Of a DNA stretch of 64,000 nt, positions 40,650 to 48,474 are shown piece by piece (position 1 is the stretch's first letter; every line of letters begins with the position of its first letter). The stretch lies in assembly GCF_900108335.1 (NCBI RefSeq), contig NZ_FNVT01000014.1, positions 62,001 through 126,000 on the forward strand, given 5' to 3'. The DNA is from Nonomuraea solani (GTDB lineage: Bacteria > Actinomycetota > Actinomycetes > Streptosporangiales > Streptosporangiaceae). The notes under the pieces were generated by a model, which saw nothing but the letters and a program-made list of their open reading frames with translations, had not been told where the DNA came from and did no database searches. Position numbers and translations under genes: made by a program.

Positions 40650-41075
40650 GTGAAAATCGCTGACGCGGGGATCGCGTGGACCGGACTGTACGTGGCGTCG
40701 AAGGTCGTCTTCGCCCTGGAGGAACGGCTGGGGGTCACGGGCGGGCCGAAGGTGTCCCCGGACGGCTACCTGACCTACGGGCCGGGTGAGGTGGCGTCGG
40801 CTCAGTGGGCCAACGCCGGGTCAGGGGTGCTGATCATGGCGATCCTGCTGGCCGGGCGGTTCCGGTTCCGGGGGCGGTGGACGTACCGGGTGACGCTGGC
40901 GGCGCACTGGCTCTGCACGGCCGTGGCCGCCGTCGGAGCGGCCGGGATGCTCGGCGGCGCGGTGCTCACCGATCGCGGCGGCGCGATCTTCGGCGCGTAC
41001 TGTGCCGTCTGGGCCGTGCTGCTGTGCCTCGCCACGGTGGATCTGCGCCGCCGCCACCGTTCCGTTGGGCGGTAG
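40650..41075 (+). CDS. Small multi-pass membrane protein of unknown function
   Basis: 141 residues, GTG start. Hydrophobic helices at about 8-25, 56-72 (SGVLIMAILLAGRF), 80-105 (VTLAAHWLCTAVAAVGAAGMLGG) and 112-130 (GAIFGAYCAVWAVLLCLATVDL). It ends in a basic tail. No recognised family. Downstream, 41076-41370 has no intact gene; its minus strand holds a transmembrane-like scrap (AVAAGLGLLWFSSALGVVFL) that may be a decayed membrane gene. Confidence 0.65.
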   Translation: MKIADAGIAWTGLYVASKVVFALEERLGVTGGPKVSPDGYLTYGPGEVASAQWANAGSGVLIMAILLAGRFRFRGRWTYRVTLAAHWLCTAVAAVGAAGMLGGAVLTDRGGAIFGAYCAVWAVLLCLATVDLRRRHRSVGR

Positions 41076-41370
41076 TCAGGAAGACCACGCCCAACGCCGA
41101 AGAGAACCAGAGCAGGCCCAGCCCGGCGGCCACGGCTGACCGGTACCGACGAGTCGGCCCGGCCGAGGAAGGCCCGTGGCCATCTCTCCCTCAGACGGAT
41201 CGGCAAGGTCACGGCCGGCCTGGTGAGGAAGACCGGCTCTCCTCCGGAGTCCAGATCGGTCCCGAGGACACCGGTGACCGCGTTCGGCACCACCCGGTCG
41301 AGGCCGTCAGGACCGTTGTCGCGGGACGCCGACCGGGCGGGATCCCTCGAAGGCGTGAAAGGCCAGGCCC

Positions 41371-42039
41371 TTATCCCCCCGTACGGGGGAGGCCGGTGTC
41401 GAGCTGGGTGCAGGGCGCGACCGGGCCTTCCGCCAGTTCGAAGCCGATCGCCGAGCCCGAGTCGGCGTTGGCAGGATCGTTGAACGTCGCCGTGGCCACC
41501 AGGGTCTGGCCGGCCTCGATCGCCTCCGGGTGAAGCGTGAAGCTCGCGCCCGCGTTCCCCTGTACCACGCGGTTGACGACGGCGCCCAGGTAGCGGGCGC
41601 GCGGTTCCTGGCAGCGCCTGCCCTCGGGCACGTAGTCCACGACGGCGGCGACCCCGAGCCCCCGCAGATCCCGCTCCAGCTTCTCGGCGTCCGTGAACTG
41701 GTTGATCGTGATGGTGATCGTGCCGCCGGGGTTCTTGGTCAGCAGGTAGGCCGCGTGCGCGGGGTCGTCCGTGCCGGTCGTCAAGGGGATGATGATCACC
41801 GCGGAGAGGGCCAGCCCGGTGGCGACGAGGCCGAGCCTCACCCTTCGCCGGGTCCAGGACCGGAACCGGCCGGCGCGGGTGGGCGACAGGGGCGGTGCAG
41901 AGCGCAGGGGCGTTTCGGCCGCGCTGCCGCGTTCGTCCGTCGCCGCGGCCAGCAGCAGGGATCTCGTTCTGGCCTGAGCCCGCTCGGACACCGGCGGCAT
42001 GTCCGTTCCCATGCCGCTCAGCAGCTTGATCTCATCCAT
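41371..42039 (-). CDS. Membrane-anchored anti-sigma-like protein (CU044_5270-like)
   Basis: 222 residues. The cytoplasmic N-terminus MDEIKLLSGMGTDMPPVSERAQARTRSLLLAAA is followed by a single transmembrane segment (LGLVATGLALSAVIIIPLT) and an extracellular domain of about 120 residues with two Cys. This layout and its 8-bp overlap with the ECF sigma gene point to a membrane partner of that sigma factor. No classical zinc-binding HxxxCxxC anti-sigma motif is visible, so direct sigma inhibition is inference. The stop codon sits in the palindrome CCCCCCGTACGGGG. Confidence 0.7.
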   Translation of the reverse strand: MDEIKLLSGMGTDMPPVSERAQARTRSLLLAAATDERGSAAETPLRSAPPLSPTRAGRFRSWTRRRVRLGLVATGLALSAVIIIPLTTGTDDPAHAAYLLTKNPGGTITITINQFTDAEKLERDLRGLGVAAVVDYVPEGRRCQEPRARYLGAVVNRVVQGNAGASFTLHPEAIEAGQTLVATATFNDPANADSGSAIGFELAEGPVAPCTQLDTGLPRTGG

Positions 42040-42640
42040 GATCGTGATTCCCGTCGTCGTTGGTGGTGGAGAGCGCGGTGCGCAGCCGGAGCCGGGCCCG
42101 GTGGAGGCGTGATCGTACGGTTCCGGTGGGAACGTCCAGGGCGGCGGCGATCTCCTCGTACGTCAGCCCGGCCCAGGCGAAGAGCAGCAGGGCATCGCGA
42201 TCACCGTCGGCCAGCTCTTCGAGCACACCGGCCATCAGCCGGAAGGTGACTTCCGCGTCGACCCGGTCGGCCACCTGATCGGCCGGCGCCGGTACCGCCG
42301 GGTCGGCTCCGGTACGCGCCCACGCGGCCCAGCGCCGGGTCTCGGACCGCTGGTGCATGCGGAGCAGATTGGTCGCGATGCCCAGAAGCCACGGCAGCGC
42401 GCCGGTGGGACTCCGGCTGGAGGTGAAACGATCGCGCTGCTTGAACGCCGTCAGGAAGGTCTCGGACATCAGGTCGTCGGCGTCCGCCGGCCCGGCCCGC
42501 CGCGCCAGATAGCGGTGTACCTGTGCTCCGTGCCGGTCGAACACGAGGGCGAAGATCTCCGGCTCGCGCAGTGAGCGGTCGATCAGCGACGCGTCGCTCT
42601 GCTCGATCTCGATCTCCGGGGGGATTGATCGGTCCATCAT
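42032..42640 (-). CDS. ECF RNA polymerase sigma factor
   Basis: 202 residues from ATG 42640 (AGGTGTG upstream). Region 2: FALVFDRHGAQVHRYLARRAGPADADDLMSETFLTAFKQRDRF. Region 4: ELADGDRDALLLFAWAGLTYEEIAAALDVPTGTVRSRLHRARLRLRTAL. It directs RNA polymerase to a small regulon and is probably controlled by the overlapping membrane gene. Confidence 0.9.
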   Translation of the reverse strand: MMDRSIPPEIEIEQSDASLIDRSLREPEIFALVFDRHGAQVHRYLARRAGPADADDLMSETFLTAFKQRDRFTSSRSPTGALPWLLGIATNLLRMHQRSETRRWAAWARTGADPAVPAPADQVADRVDAEVTFRLMAGVLEELADGDRDALLLFAWAGLTYEEIAAALDVPTGTVRSRLHRARLRLRTALSTTNDDGNHDHG

Positions 42641-42728
42641 GGTCACACCTGCTATATGCCGGTGCTCTCGATCAGGTTCACGGGACAACCTGTCGACGGC
42701 CGCGCTCGCGGGGTCCTACGGTGCTGCC

Positions 42729-43151
42729 ATGGGGTTGCGTATAGGTGCCTTGATCGTCGATTGCCATGATCCCGGACGGGTCGCCAGGTTCTGGGCGGAG
42801 GCCCTGGACTGGGTGATCAGCCGGGACGAGGATCCCGAATGGGTGGTCGAGCCACCGGAAGGCAGCCGGGAAGACTGCGTGGTGGCCGACCTGTTGTTCA
42901 TCAAGGTGCCCGAGTCCAAGACGATCAAGAATCGCCTGCATTTCGACCTGCGGCCCGATGACCAGTCCGCGGAGGTCGCCCGTCTGGAGAAGCTGGGAGC
43001 CACCCGCGCCGACGTCGGCCAGGGCGACGACCGGGCCTGGGTGGTGATGGCCGATCCTGAGGGCAACGAGTTCTGCGTACAAGATCGCCATTCGCCGGAG
43101 ATCCGGGCGGTGTGGCTCCGGCGCTATGAGGCCTATCAGCCGGTCGCGTAG
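42729..43151 (+). CDS. VOC family (glyoxalase-like) protein
   Basis: 140 residues, ATG 42729. Typical glyoxalase/bleomycin-resistance-like features: LIVDCHDPGRVARFWAEALDW, RLHFDLRPDDQSAEVARLEKLGATRADVG, VVMADPEGNEFCVQ. The final Glu-x-Phe-Cys motif and His in RLHFDL are candidate metal ligands. Substrate unknown. Its 3' end overlaps the convergent FrnE-like gene by 16 bp. Confidence 0.87.
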   Translation: MGLRIGALIVDCHDPGRVARFWAEALDWVISRDEDPEWVVEPPEGSREDCVVADLLFIKVPESKTIKNRLHFDLRPDDQSAEVARLEKLGATRADVGQGDDRAWVVMADPEGNEFCVQDRHSPEIRAVWLRRYEAYQPVA

Positions 43152-44140
43152 TCCGGGGTCATGGCGGCGGCCAGGGTGAGGTGGGAGGCCGCCTCCTCGT
43201 GCCGGCCCTGGCGGCGCAGCGTGCGGCCGAGCAGGTGGCGGGCGTAGGAGTCGTCGGGGACCTCGGTCACCAATGACTCCAGCGCCGTACGCGCCCGGTT
43301 GAGCTGCGCCGAGGCGAAATACGCCCGCGCCGCCAGCAGCCGCACACCCCGATCGTCCCCGTGCTCCTGGAGCAGCGGCCGCAGCAGGGTGAGGGCGCCC
43401 AGGGGGTCGCGCAGGTCGAGCAGCGACTCGGCGTGGCGCAGCCGGGTCACCTCGGCGGGCAGGCGGCGCGGCGTGCGCCGGCTCGCGTCCTCCAGAAACT
43501 CCCTGATCGTCTCCGGTGACTGGGCGCCCTCCAGCGCCAGGTTGCCGGCCACGATCGTGGGCGAGGTGCGTACACCCTTGGCCTTGCCCGTGAGCAGCAG
43601 CTCCCGCACGAGGTCCGCTCCCGGGAGCGTCTGCCGGGCCGGATCGGGCGCGGTGGTGTAGCCGGCCTCCTCGGCCAGCCCCGCGTCCGTGGCGATGTCC
43701 GTCAGGACGCCGAGGTCGCTGATGTCCAGGAAGTCGACGAAGTGGGCGCGCAGCACCCTGTCCACCACCTGGTCCTGCAGCTCGGCGCCGCCCTTCTCGT
43801 ACGCCAGCGCGATCAGCCGGTGCGCCTCCAGCGTCCCGGCCCGCCATCCGGAGCCCCACTGCGGCCCGAGGCCCTCCGCGGCGGCGATCTCGGCCACCCG
43901 GGCCCGGTTCTCCGTGGGGGACAGGCCCGGCGAGCAGGTGCGCAGCGCCTCGTCCACCATCGGGTCCCGCAGCATCCGCTCCATCGGCACCGCCCGCGCG
44001 GGCGCGGAGGGATCGATCTGGTACGGCCGCCAGACCACCTCGACCGGCTCGCCCTCCCAGGACGCCAGCGCCTTCTCCAGCCGCCGCTTGCCGATGTGGG
44101 CCCACCCGCAGACGACGTCCGCCCAGATCTCGATACGCAT
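43136..44140 (-). CDS. FrnE-like DsbA-family protein with altered active site and TPR tail
   Basis: 334 residues. Residues 1-215 match FrnE/2-hydroxychromene isomerase-like DsbA proteins (IEIWADVVCGWAHIGKRRLEKAL, GTLEAHRLIALAYEKG, VRTSPTIVAGNLALEGAQSPETI with the cis-Pro loop). Residues ~220-334 are TPR-like helices (ARAYFASAQLNRARTALESLV, YARHLLGRTLRRQGRHEEAASHL). The usual active site CPWC reads CGWA, so the second Cys is missing and dithiol oxidase chemistry is unlikely. Divergent from a TetR gene across a 38-bp palindrome. Confidence 0.85.
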   Translation of the reverse strand: MRIEIWADVVCGWAHIGKRRLEKALASWEGEPVEVVWRPYQIDPSAPARAVPMERMLRDPMVDEALRTCSPGLSPTENRARVAEIAAAEGLGPQWGSGWRAGTLEAHRLIALAYEKGGAELQDQVVDRVLRAHFVDFLDISDLGVLTDIATDAGLAEEAGYTTAPDPARQTLPGADLVRELLLTGKAKGVRTSPTIVAGNLALEGAQSPETIREFLEDASRRTPRRLPAEVTRLRHAESLLDLRDPLGALTLLRPLLQEHGDDRGVRLLAARAYFASAQLNRARTALESLVTEVPDDSYARHLLGRTLRRQGRHEEAASHLTLAAAMTPDYATG

Positions 44141-44150
44141 GCCAGCAAAG

Positions 44151-44188
44151 TATGCGACAAATGTTGATTAGTCAACAGATGTCGCATA
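44151..44188. promoter_or_regulatory. 38-bp near-perfect palindrome, TetR operator
   Basis: TATGCGACA and TGTCGCATA form the outer arms; TGTTGA and TCAACA the inner arms around TTAG. Only one base pair in the 19-base arms breaks symmetry. It lies between the divergent FrnE-like gene (start 44140) and the TetR gene (start 44215), ideally placed to control both. Confidence 0.85.
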
Positions 44189-44214
44189 AGCGGCGCTTGT
44201 CGTATAGTGGCGGC

Positions 44215-44796
44215 GTGAACCCGGATGACCCCCGCGCCCAGCGCACGCGCGCCCGGCTCAAGGCGGCCGTGCTCGACCTGGCCGCCCGGCAGGAGCTCGC
44301 CACCATCACCGTGTCCGCGCTGGCCAAGCGCGCCGAGGTGAACCGGGCCACGGTCTACCTGCACTACCCCGACGTCGACTCCCTGGTCACCGACGCCATG
44401 GAGGACGCCGTCGCCGCGGTCGCCCGCGCGGCCGCCCTTTGCCCCCTCGACGCCCCCCGCCACCGGGCCCCCGAACCGCTCGGCGAGCTGTTCGAGCACG
44501 TGGCCGCCAACGCCACCATGTACGCCCGGATGCTCGGCCCCCACGGCAGCGCCCGCTTCGCCGCCCGCATGCGCGAACGCCTCACCGTCGAACTGTCCGG
44601 CCGCTTCACCGCCGGGTTACGGCCGTCCGGCTGGGACGACGTACCCGCGGAGTTGCACGCCGCCTACCTGTCCGGCGCCCTGGTCGGCGTGATCGCGCAC
44701 TGGGTGGCGAGCCGGCCGCGGGCCGGTACGGACGAGGCGGCCCTGGCGTTCTGGCGCCTCTTCCGCAACGGATGCCAGGCGGCGGATAGCCGCTGA
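44215..44796 (+). CDS. TetR-family regulator
   Basis: 193 residues from GTG 44215. Helix-turn-helix: TRARLKAAVLDLAARQELATITVSALAKRAEVNRATVYLHYPDVDSLVTDAMED. The C-terminal domain is helical (LGELFEHVAANATMYARMLGPHGSARFAARMRERL; LSGALVGVIAHWVASRPRAGTDEAALAFWRLF), as in the TetR_C_33-like group. The 38-bp palindrome upstream is its likely operator. Confidence 0.88.
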   Translation: MNPDDPRAQRTRARLKAAVLDLAARQELATITVSALAKRAEVNRATVYLHYPDVDSLVTDAMEDAVAAVARAAALCPLDAPRHRAPEPLGELFEHVAANATMYARMLGPHGSARFAARMRERLTVELSGRFTAGLRPSGWDDVPAELHAAYLSGALVGVIAHWVASRPRAGTDEAALAFWRLFRNGCQAADSR

Positions 44797-44843
44797 AACT
44801 CCCCGGATGGTTGATAATGTGCTGGGTTGATATCGCGCGATAG

Positions 44844-44912
44844 ATGGGGGTTCGCATGCGCCTCGACAAGGATTCAGCCGCCGCTTCCAGGCGAGGACGC
44901 TTCACGTCCTGA
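44844..44912 (+). CDS. Possible 22-residue leader peptide in a 308-bp gap
   Basis: ATG at 44844 opens a basic 22-residue peptide, MGVRMRLDKDSAAASRRGRF followed by two residues; a second ATG would give 18 residues. It lies in the 44797-45104 gap before the Rsm22-like gene. The gap also has TTGATA direct repeats (44813, 44826) and two TTCACGTC segments. There is no good ribosome site, so translation is doubtful. I see nothing else in this gap. Confidence 0.25.
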   Translation: MGVRMRLDKDSAAASRRGRFTS

Positions 44913-45104
44913 TCCGATCGCCGTCGGGCTCGCGCCGGCGGGCGATGCTTCACGTCTGAAGCGGTCGCTCGCCTAACCGACCGTTTCCCCTGTCCTTTCG
45001 AGGATCCCTTTCGCGTGCCCCCATGCCCGCGCGCCCCTCAGCGGGCCGGCGCCGGCATTTCCCGACCCCGTCATGCCCGAACCCCACACCAGGTGAATTC
45101 CGCC

Positions 45105-46085
45105 ATGCTCCCCGATGACCTCAGATCCGCCCTCGACCAGGCCCTGGCCCGCTTCTCCCCGCAGGAGCTGGCCGGCTCCGTGGCCCAGTTGACGGAGCGC
45201 TACCGCACCGGCATCTCCACCGGCGGCAACCACCTGCGCTCCCGGGCCGACATCGCCGCCTACGCCGCCTACCGCATGCCCGCCACCCACGCCGCCGCCG
45301 CCACGGCGATGCGCCAGGCCGCGGCGCTCACCCCCGGCTTCGAGCCGCGCTCCCACCTCGACGCCGGCGGCGGCACGGGCGCGGCCATCTGGGCGGCGAG
45401 CCGGATCTGGCCGTCCATTGAGAAGATCACCGTGATCGAACACGATCCGCACATCATCGACCTGGGCAAACGCCTGGTCCGCGACACGGCGGCCCTGCGC
45501 GGTACGACCTGGCGGCAGGCGTCCATCACCGCCGCCCTCGACCGGCCTCCCGCCGACCTGGTCACCATGTCGTACGCCCTGGGCGAGCTCCCTGAGCCGG
45601 AACGCCCGAAGGTGGTCCGCTGGCTGGCCCAGGACGCCGCGATGGTCCTCATCGTCGAGCCCGGCACCCCGGCCGGCTACGCCACCATCGCCCAGGCCAG
45701 GGACGTCCTGAGGAGTCAGGGGATGACCATCGTCGCCCCCTGCCCGCACGACGGCGCCTGCCCGATCCAGCCGGGCCGCGACTGGTGCCACTTCTCCGTA
45801 CGGCTCCCCAGAACGGCCCTGCACCGCCGCATCAAGGCGGGCACCCTCAGCTTCGAGGACGAGAAGTTCTCGTACGTGGCCGCCACCCCCGCACCCCGGC
45901 CCCGTCCAGAGGCCCGCGTCCTGCGCCACCCGCAGAAACGCAAGGGCGTGGTCGCGCTGCGCCTCTGCACGGAGACCGGCGGCCTCCGCGACGAGACCGT
46001 CTCCAAACGGCAGGGCGACCTCTACCGCCAGGCCAGAGACGTCGAATGGGGAGATGGCTGGCCCACTAAAACCAACGTCGATTGA
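45105..46085 (+). CDS. Rsm22-like ribosomal small-subunit methyltransferase-related protein
   Basis: 326 residues from ATG 45105. SAM-binding Rossmann core: SHLDAGGGTGAAIWAASRIWP, KITVIEHDPHIIDLGKRLV, DLVTMSYALGELPEPER. The Rsm22/METTL17 cysteine cluster CPHDGACPIQPGRDWCHF is intact; in the mitochondrial homologue these ligate an Fe-S cluster. RLPRTALHRRIKAGTLSFEDEKFSYVA follows. In eukaryotes the family assists mitoribosome small-subunit assembly; the bacterial role is little studied. Confidence 0.85.
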   Translation: MLPDDLRSALDQALARFSPQELAGSVAQLTERYRTGISTGGNHLRSRADIAAYAAYRMPATHAAAATAMRQAAALTPGFEPRSHLDAGGGTGAAIWAASRIWPSIEKITVIEHDPHIIDLGKRLVRDTAALRGTTWRQASITAALDRPPADLVTMSYALGELPEPERPKVVRWLAQDAAMVLIVEPGTPAGYATIAQARDVLRSQGMTIVAPCPHDGACPIQPGRDWCHFSVRLPRTALHRRIKAGTLSFEDEKFSYVAATPAPRPRPEARVLRHPQKRKGVVALRLCTETGGLRDETVSKRQGDLYRQARDVEWGDGWPTKTNVD

Positions 46086-46107
46086 CATAGAACGCGAGGA
46101 GTGATTG

Positions 46108-46138
46108 CCTTTCGGAGGACCCCACCCCCTCCGAAAGG
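46108..46138 (+). terminator. Perfect 10-bp hairpin between Rsm22-like and LysE genes
   Basis: CCTTTCGGAG pairs with CTCCGAAAGG around an 11-nt loop, 22 bp after one stop and 9 bp before the next GTG. It can terminate the first transcript, but it also covers the place where the next gene's ribosome site should be. Confidence 0.65.
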
Positions 46139-46147
46139 CCGCCGGCC

Positions 46148-46759
46148 GTGAGCATCGAGTTCCTGCTGACCACCCTCGTGATCGTCATCACCCCGGGCAC
46201 CGGCGTGCTCTACACGCTGGCGGCCGGGCTGTCACGCGGAGGAAGGGCGGGCGTGGTGGCCGCGTCCGGCTGCACGCTGGGCATCGTGCCGCACATGGCG
46301 GCCGCCGTCACCGGCCTGGCCACCCTGCTGCACACCAGCGCCGTCGCCTTCCAGGTGATCAAGTACGCGGGCGTGGCGTACCTGCTCTACATGGCCTGGA
46401 GCACCCTGCGCGAGCGCGGCGGCCTCAGCGTCGAGCGGGACACCGCCCCCCGCCCCGCGCTCAGGGTGATCGCCGACGGCGTACTGATCAACATCCTCAA
46501 CCCCAAGCTGTCGATCTTCTTCTTCGCGTTCCTGCCGCAGTTCGTCAGCACCGGCGAACCGGCCGCCCTGGCCCGCATGCTCGAACTCGGCGCCGTGTTC
46601 ATGGCGCTGACGTTCGTGGTCTTCGCCGGGTACGGCCTGTTCGCCGCCGCCGTCAGGAACCACGTCATCTCCCGGCCCAAGGTTCTGACCTGGATGCGGC
46701 GCGGCTTCGGGGCGGCGTTCGTCGCGATGGGCGCCAAACTCGCCCTGACCGACCAGTGA
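46148..46759 (+). CDS. LysE family amino-acid exporter
   Basis: 203 residues, GTG start, about six transmembrane segments. Family hallmarks: TLVIVITPGTGVLYTLAAGLSRGGRAGVVAASGCTLG, YAGVAYLLYMAWSTLR and GVLINILNPKLSIFFFAFLPQFV (NPK motif). Likely RhtB/LysE-type efflux of amino acids or analogues. No Shine-Dalgarno is visible because a hairpin lies directly upstream. Confidence 0.88.
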   Translation: MSIEFLLTTLVIVITPGTGVLYTLAAGLSRGGRAGVVAASGCTLGIVPHMAAAVTGLATLLHTSAVAFQVIKYAGVAYLLYMAWSTLRERGGLSVERDTAPRPALRVIADGVLINILNPKLSIFFFAFLPQFVSTGEPAALARMLELGAVFMALTFVVFAGYGLFAAAVRNHVISRPKVLTWMRRGFGAAFVAMGAKLALTDQ

Positions 46760-46820
46760 ACCACCGTCGAAAATCATGAAAGATCAGATTCCGGCACCCC
46801 ATCCGCGCCATCCTTGACGG

Positions 46821-47600
46821 GTGCCCACGACTGACCTCCTTCATTCCCTGTACGCCCGGCGCCTGCGCCGCAACCTCGCGGCGGCCGGGCCGCTGCCCCG
46901 GCACGTCGGCCTCATCATGGACGGCAACCGGCGCTGGGCCAGGCAGCGCGGACTGCCCAACCCGAGCATCGGCCACAAGTACGGCGCCGAGCACATCGAG
47001 AACGTGCTGTCCTGGTGCGAGGGCCTGGGCATCCAGCACGTGACGGTGTTCCTGTGCTCGACGGAGAACCTGCAGCGGCGCGGCGACGAGGAGGTGGCCT
47101 ACCTGCTGGGGGTGATCGAGCGGATGGTCGCCGACCGGTTCGACCGGCCGGACGCCCGCTGGCGGGTGCACGTCGCGGGCCTGCTCGACATCCTGCCCGA
47201 CACCACGGCCCGCGCGCTCAAGAGCGCCGTCGAGGCGACGCGCACCTGTACGACCGGGTTCCACCTCACCCTCGCCATCGGGTACGGCGGCCGCCAGGAG
47301 GTCATCGACGCCCTGCGCGAACTGCTGTACGAGCGGGCCGAGTCCGGCCAGTCCATGCGCGATCTGGCCGCCACCCTGACCGAGGACGACATCGCCCCCC
47401 ACCTGTACACCGCCGGCCAGCCCGACCCCGACCTGGTCATCCGCACCAGCGGCGAGCAGCGGCTGTCGAACTTCCTGCTCTGGCAGTCGGCCTACTCCGA
47501 GCTGTACTTCTGCGAGGCGTACTGGCCCGCGTTCCGCGAGATCGACTTCCTGCGCGCGCTGCGCAGCTTCGCGGCCCGGCAGCGGCGCTTCGGCGGATAA
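46821..47600 (+). CDS. uppS: Isoprenyl (cis-prenyl) transferase
   Basis: 259 residues, GTG start. All cis-prenyltransferase regions are present: HVGLIMDGNRRWARQRG (catalytic Asp), GAEHIENVLSWCEGLGIQHVTVFLCSTENLQR, LAIGYGGRQEVIDALREL, and PDLVIRTSGEQRLSNFLLWQSAYSELYF. It condenses isopentenyl diphosphate onto allylic diphosphates. Actinobacteria often have two or three paralogues (long-chain UppS, Z-farnesyl type), so which product forms is not certain. Confidence 0.9.
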   Translation: MPTTDLLHSLYARRLRRNLAAAGPLPRHVGLIMDGNRRWARQRGLPNPSIGHKYGAEHIENVLSWCEGLGIQHVTVFLCSTENLQRRGDEEVAYLLGVIERMVADRFDRPDARWRVHVAGLLDILPDTTARALKSAVEATRTCTTGFHLTLAIGYGGRQEVIDALRELLYERAESGQSMRDLAATLTEDDIAPHLYTAGQPDPDLVIRTSGEQRLSNFLLWQSAYSELYFCEAYWPAFREIDFLRALRSFAARQRRFGG

Positions 47601-47641
47601 ATCCGGTTGCACGGCGGCCCGCGCGGTGCTGAGGTGGCCCG

Positions 47642-48427
47642 ATGAATTCTGACGAGGTCCTCGCCCTGTTCGACCGGCAGCTACGGCTTGGGGCCCGCCC
47701 CGACGGCCCGGGTGCCAGGGTCGAGCGGGCCGGGGCCGTGGTGCGGCAGGTCGGGCCCGCGCACGCCTGGAACGGCGTCGTCTGGTCGGACCTCGACGCC
47801 GGCGACGCGGACGCGGCCATCGCCGAGCAGGTGCGCTACTTCGGCGAGCTGGGGCTGGAGTTCGAGTGGAAGCTGTACGCCCACGACCGGCCCGCCGACC
47901 TCGGCCGCCGTCTCCTGGCGGCCGGCTTCACCGCCGAACCGCCGGAGACCCTCATGGTGGCCGAGGCCGCCGGCATCGCGGGCGAGCCATCCGAGCCGTC
48001 CGAGCCGTCCGCCATCGACGGAGTGCGGCTGGTTCCGGTGAGTGACGAGGACGGGGTGAAGCTGGCGATGCGGGCACATGAGCGGGCCTTCGGCGAGAGC
48101 GCCGACCGGCTCGGGCGGCGGCTGCTCGACCAGCTCGCCGACGGCACCCTCATGGCCGTCGTCGCCATGGCCGGAGACGTGCCCGTCAGCTCGGCCCGCG
48201 TCGACCCGCACCCCGGCACGCGGTTCGCGAGCCTGTGGGGCGGCGGCACCGTGCCGGAGTGGCGGGGCAGGGGGATCTACCGGGCCCTGGTGGCGTACCG
48301 GGCCAGGCAGGCCATCGCCCAGGGCTACGACTACCTGCAGGTGGACGCCTCCAGCGAGAGCCGCCCGATCCTGGCGCGGCTGGGGTTCGCGCCGCTGACC
48401 ACGACGACGCCGTACGTCCATTCTTGA
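47642..48427 (+). CDS. GNAT family N-acetyltransferase
   Basis: 261 residues, ATG start. The C-terminal GNAT core reads FASLWGGGTVPEWRGRGIYRALVAYRARQAIAQGYDYLQVDASSESRPILARLGF. The N-terminal half resembles a degenerate second GNAT fold. The linker has an EPSEPSEPS triplet repeat from a 9-bp tandem repeat. Substrate unknown. Confidence 0.85.
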   Translation: MNSDEVLALFDRQLRLGARPDGPGARVERAGAVVRQVGPAHAWNGVVWSDLDAGDADAAIAEQVRYFGELGLEFEWKLYAHDRPADLGRRLLAAGFTAEPPETLMVAEAAGIAGEPSEPSEPSAIDGVRLVPVSDEDGVKLAMRAHERAFGESADRLGRRLLDQLADGTLMAVVAMAGDVPVSSARVDPHPGTRFASLWGGGTVPEWRGRGIYRALVAYRARQAIAQGYDYLQVDASSESRPILARLGFAPLTTTTPYVHS

Positions 48428-48474
48428 GTACCCTTGACCTGCCCCCTTTCGTCATTTCCGAGGAGACCAGCGCG

